Assembly (NCBI GenBank): GCA_944336475.1
Contig: CALVLD010000020.1
Span: forward strand, 1 to 34,459
From: an uncultured Clostridia bacterium
GTDB taxonomy: Bacteria > Bacillota > Clostridia > Christensenellales > CAG-138
Length of the DNA stretch: 34,459 nucleotides
Direction: 5' to 3'
Shown: positions 33,162-34,459 of the stretch, piece by piece
How the letters are laid out: the number at the start of each line of letters is the position of its first letter
Position numbering within the stretch: the stretch's first letter is position 1
Notes under the pieces: model-generated
The model's input: only the letters and a program-made list of their open reading frames with translations
What the model was told of the DNA's origin: nothing
Databases searched by the model: none
Translations under genes and position numbers: made by a program

Positions 33162-34049
33162 GTGGAAGTAATAGACGTTGTAAAGCTCATTCACGCTGTA
33201 GCCATAACAGAGCAAACAGTCATCACCCAACTCAAGCACATAGAGGATGACGAACCGTACCAAGTATGGAGCATCGATACAGGAGTCGCCCGATACATTC
33301 TCAAAGAGGCAAAAGGAGACGAAGCAGAAATATATCGCTTGATCCTCTCAGAATTAAACGACAGCTGCATCCCCGTCGTATATCAAAGGATCTCTGCTGG
33401 AGAAAACATCTATCTTCTTATGGAATACATAGATGGAGAGAACCTGTGCAAATGTAATCGCACAAAACTCACCTTAGCCCTGGACGCTTTGATTTCCTTG
33501 CAGAGAAAGACTTGGAATAACCATTCTCTTGCCACCTGTGGATATTCCTTTGACAAAAGCCTGCGGGGCCGTGAACATCGTGGTAAATATCTCAACGATC
33601 CGCTTCTGGAAGAAGCATACGAAAAGTTTATGCGGATGTATCACACAGTGCCAAGAGCGCTGTGTCATGATGACCTGCTCCCATTCAATGTGATTGCTTC
33701 GGATCACAGAGCCGTCCTAATCGATTGGGAGTGTGGCGGTATTCTTCCGTATCCAACAGCATTCGCTCGTTTGATTGCGCATGGCGAGGATACGGAAGAC
33801 GCCATGTTCTTTATGACACCTGAAGACAGAGCCTTTGCCATTGATTACTATTATGACAACTTGCTGAAGCAAGCGGGTATTTCCTGCACAGAATGGCGCA
33901 ATACGCTCGAGTACTTTTTGTTCTATGAATACTGTGAGTGGGTGTTTGTAGGGAACAAATATGATGCAAAAAACAGCGACTTCTACAAAAAGTATCTCCC
34001 TATCGCCAAACGTCAAGCTAAAAAAATCAAGATGCTCCATGACAATTGA
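33162..34049 (+). CDS. APH/choline kinase-type phosphotransferase
   Basis: A 295-residue kinase-fold protein. The catalytic loop is ALCHDDLLPFNVIASDHRAV, matching the HxDxxxxN Brenner motif, and the metal motif is VLIDWECGGILPYP (the DxE/DFG equivalent). The N-lobe has ARYILKEAK with the likely ATP-binding Lys and the hinge LLMEYIDGENL. This family includes aminoglycoside phosphotransferases, choline/ethanolamine kinases and homoserine kinases; the substrate cannot be read, so no resistance claim is made. The start is GTG at 33162, with AGGAGG about 11 nt upstream. It is alone between its own promoter and terminator. Confidence 0.8.
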   Translation: MEVIDVVKLIHAVAITEQTVITQLKHIEDDEPYQVWSIDTGVARYILKEAKGDEAEIYRLILSELNDSCIPVVYQRISAGENIYLLMEYIDGENLCKCNRTKLTLALDALISLQRKTWNNHSLATCGYSFDKSLRGREHRGKYLNDPLLEEAYEKFMRMYHTVPRALCHDDLLPFNVIASDHRAVLIDWECGGILPYPTAFARLIAHGEDTEDAMFFMTPEDRAFAIDYYYDNLLKQAGISCTEWRNTLEYFLFYEYCEWVFVGNKYDAKNSDFYKKYLPIAKRQAKKIKMLHDN

Positions 34050-34089
34050 TAGATGCTATCCCGCCTCCCTGTAATATCTGTAGCGTTGG

Positions 34090-34118
34090 GATGACACAAG
34101 AAAGGCGCTCCCTCGGGG
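34090..34118 (+). terminator. Terminator after the phosphotransferase gene
   Basis: AAAGGCGCTCCC and GGGGGTGCC pair around a 3-base loop and end in TTTTT. Confidence 0.85.
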
Positions 34119-34152
34119 GTGCCTTTTTGACCGGGACATAACCCATCTGAAT

Positions 34153-34175
34153 GGAACCGTCCGGCGGACGGTTCC
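34153..34175. repeat. Perfect 10-bp inverted repeat
   Basis: GGAACCGTCC-GGC-GGACGGTTCC. It has no T-run on either side, so it is not an ordinary terminator. The rest of 34120-34280 contains no recognised gene. Confidence 0.6.
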
Positions 34176-34279
34176 TGCCCGACAGTTAGATGCCGGACGC
34201 TCCTTAATTTTCCCGGAGGGAAAAATGCAGATCGAGTCCGGCCGCAAAACCGCCGAAAATATCTATTTTATAGCCCTAA

Positions 34280-34459
34280 ATCGGGTAGGAGGGGGCGACT
34301 AACCCCCGTCCTCCCACACCACCGTGCGTACGGTTCCGTACACGGCGGTTCGGTTGGTTTTGACCATTGACTCGCTCCCCCAGCACAATCTGAGCATTTT
34401 TGAATTCTACTATCGGTTTCCAACCTGCCCTCAATCGTTAAATCTCCGTAGAGCAACTG
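34280..34459 (-). mobile_element. 3' end of a group II intron (class C-like), cut by the window edge
   Basis: On the minus strand the sequence reads CCGTGTACGG then CCGTACGCACGGTGGTGTGG, followed by GAGGACGGGGG-TTAGTCG-CCCCCTCC and TCCTACCCGAT. This is the conserved end of bacterial class C-type introns (domains IV stem, V and VI). The frame through it also gives the familiar read-through EPPCTEPYARWCGRTG seen after intron reverse transcriptases. The reverse transcriptase itself would lie beyond the right edge. The intron 3' boundary is near 34280 by comparison with that ending. Confidence 0.75.

Noticed and set aside
33162-34049. Aminoglycoside resistance gene
   Set aside because: The kinase motifs are clear but shared by choline, homoserine and other small-molecule kinases; nothing in the sequence fixes the substrate.

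Overview
The window looks like a chromosomal segment of a Gram-positive anaerobe of the class Clostridia (Bacillota). The evidence is the infC-rpmI-rplT operon, the mrnC-rlmB-sigH order with a SigH-type sporulation/stationary sigma factor, AGGAGG-type ribosome binding sites, many promoters matching TTGACA-17-TATAAT, ATP-type PEP carboxykinase, DegV and a sortase-type secreted protein. Lower taxonomy cannot be fixed by eye. Host genes are GC-rich; several inserted stretches are visibly more AT-rich.

Positions about 430-9030 hold an integrative mobilizable element, transcribed almost entirely on the minus strand. In transcription order it has a sigma-like regulator, an excisionase-type HTH protein, a small hypothetical protein, a restriction-modification cassette with its own promoter and terminator (adenine methylase, putative PD-(D/E)XK endonuclease, small zinc-ribbon protein), a DUF3847 mobilization accessory protein, an oriT with an IncQ-like nick core, a MobA/MobL relaxase that seems to start at a non-ATG codon, a TnpW-like protein and a large serine recombinase. 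The element ends carry an inverted pair of matching motifs, probably the recombinase half-sites. Outside them lie inverted copies of a host dispersed repeat, so the element may sit inside a MITE-like repeat. No coupling protein or type IV secretion genes are visible, so transfer would depend on a helper.

Positions 9200-20450 are host backbone: a FucO-like iron alcohol dehydrogenase; a MarR regulator controlling a heterodimeric ABC exporter, with matching operator half-palindromes in front of both units; the infC-rpmI-rplT operon with a 212-bp tandem duplication of the rplT 3' end; PEP carboxykinase; DegV; and an ArsR-type regulator. The regulator is divergent from a large secreted, probably cell-wall-anchored Big2/beta-propeller protein (20597-22864) whose promoter carries a perfect operator-like palindrome.

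Positions 22950-31600 hold mrnC, rlmB (with an unusual Arg/Asp octapeptide repeat tail), sigH, an ECF sigma factor with a degraded anti-sigma-like partner, two methionine tRNAs, a small lipoprotein, a TldE/TldD protease pair, a DUF1015 protein and tRNA-Leu.

From 31600 to the right edge, after tRNA-Leu, the composition changes. This stretch carries a flavin reductase-like gene, a hairpin-rich region without a convincing gene, an APH-type phosphotransferase and, cut by the window edge, the 3' end of a bacterial class C-like group II intron on the minus strand. This looks like an accessory region next to a tRNA.
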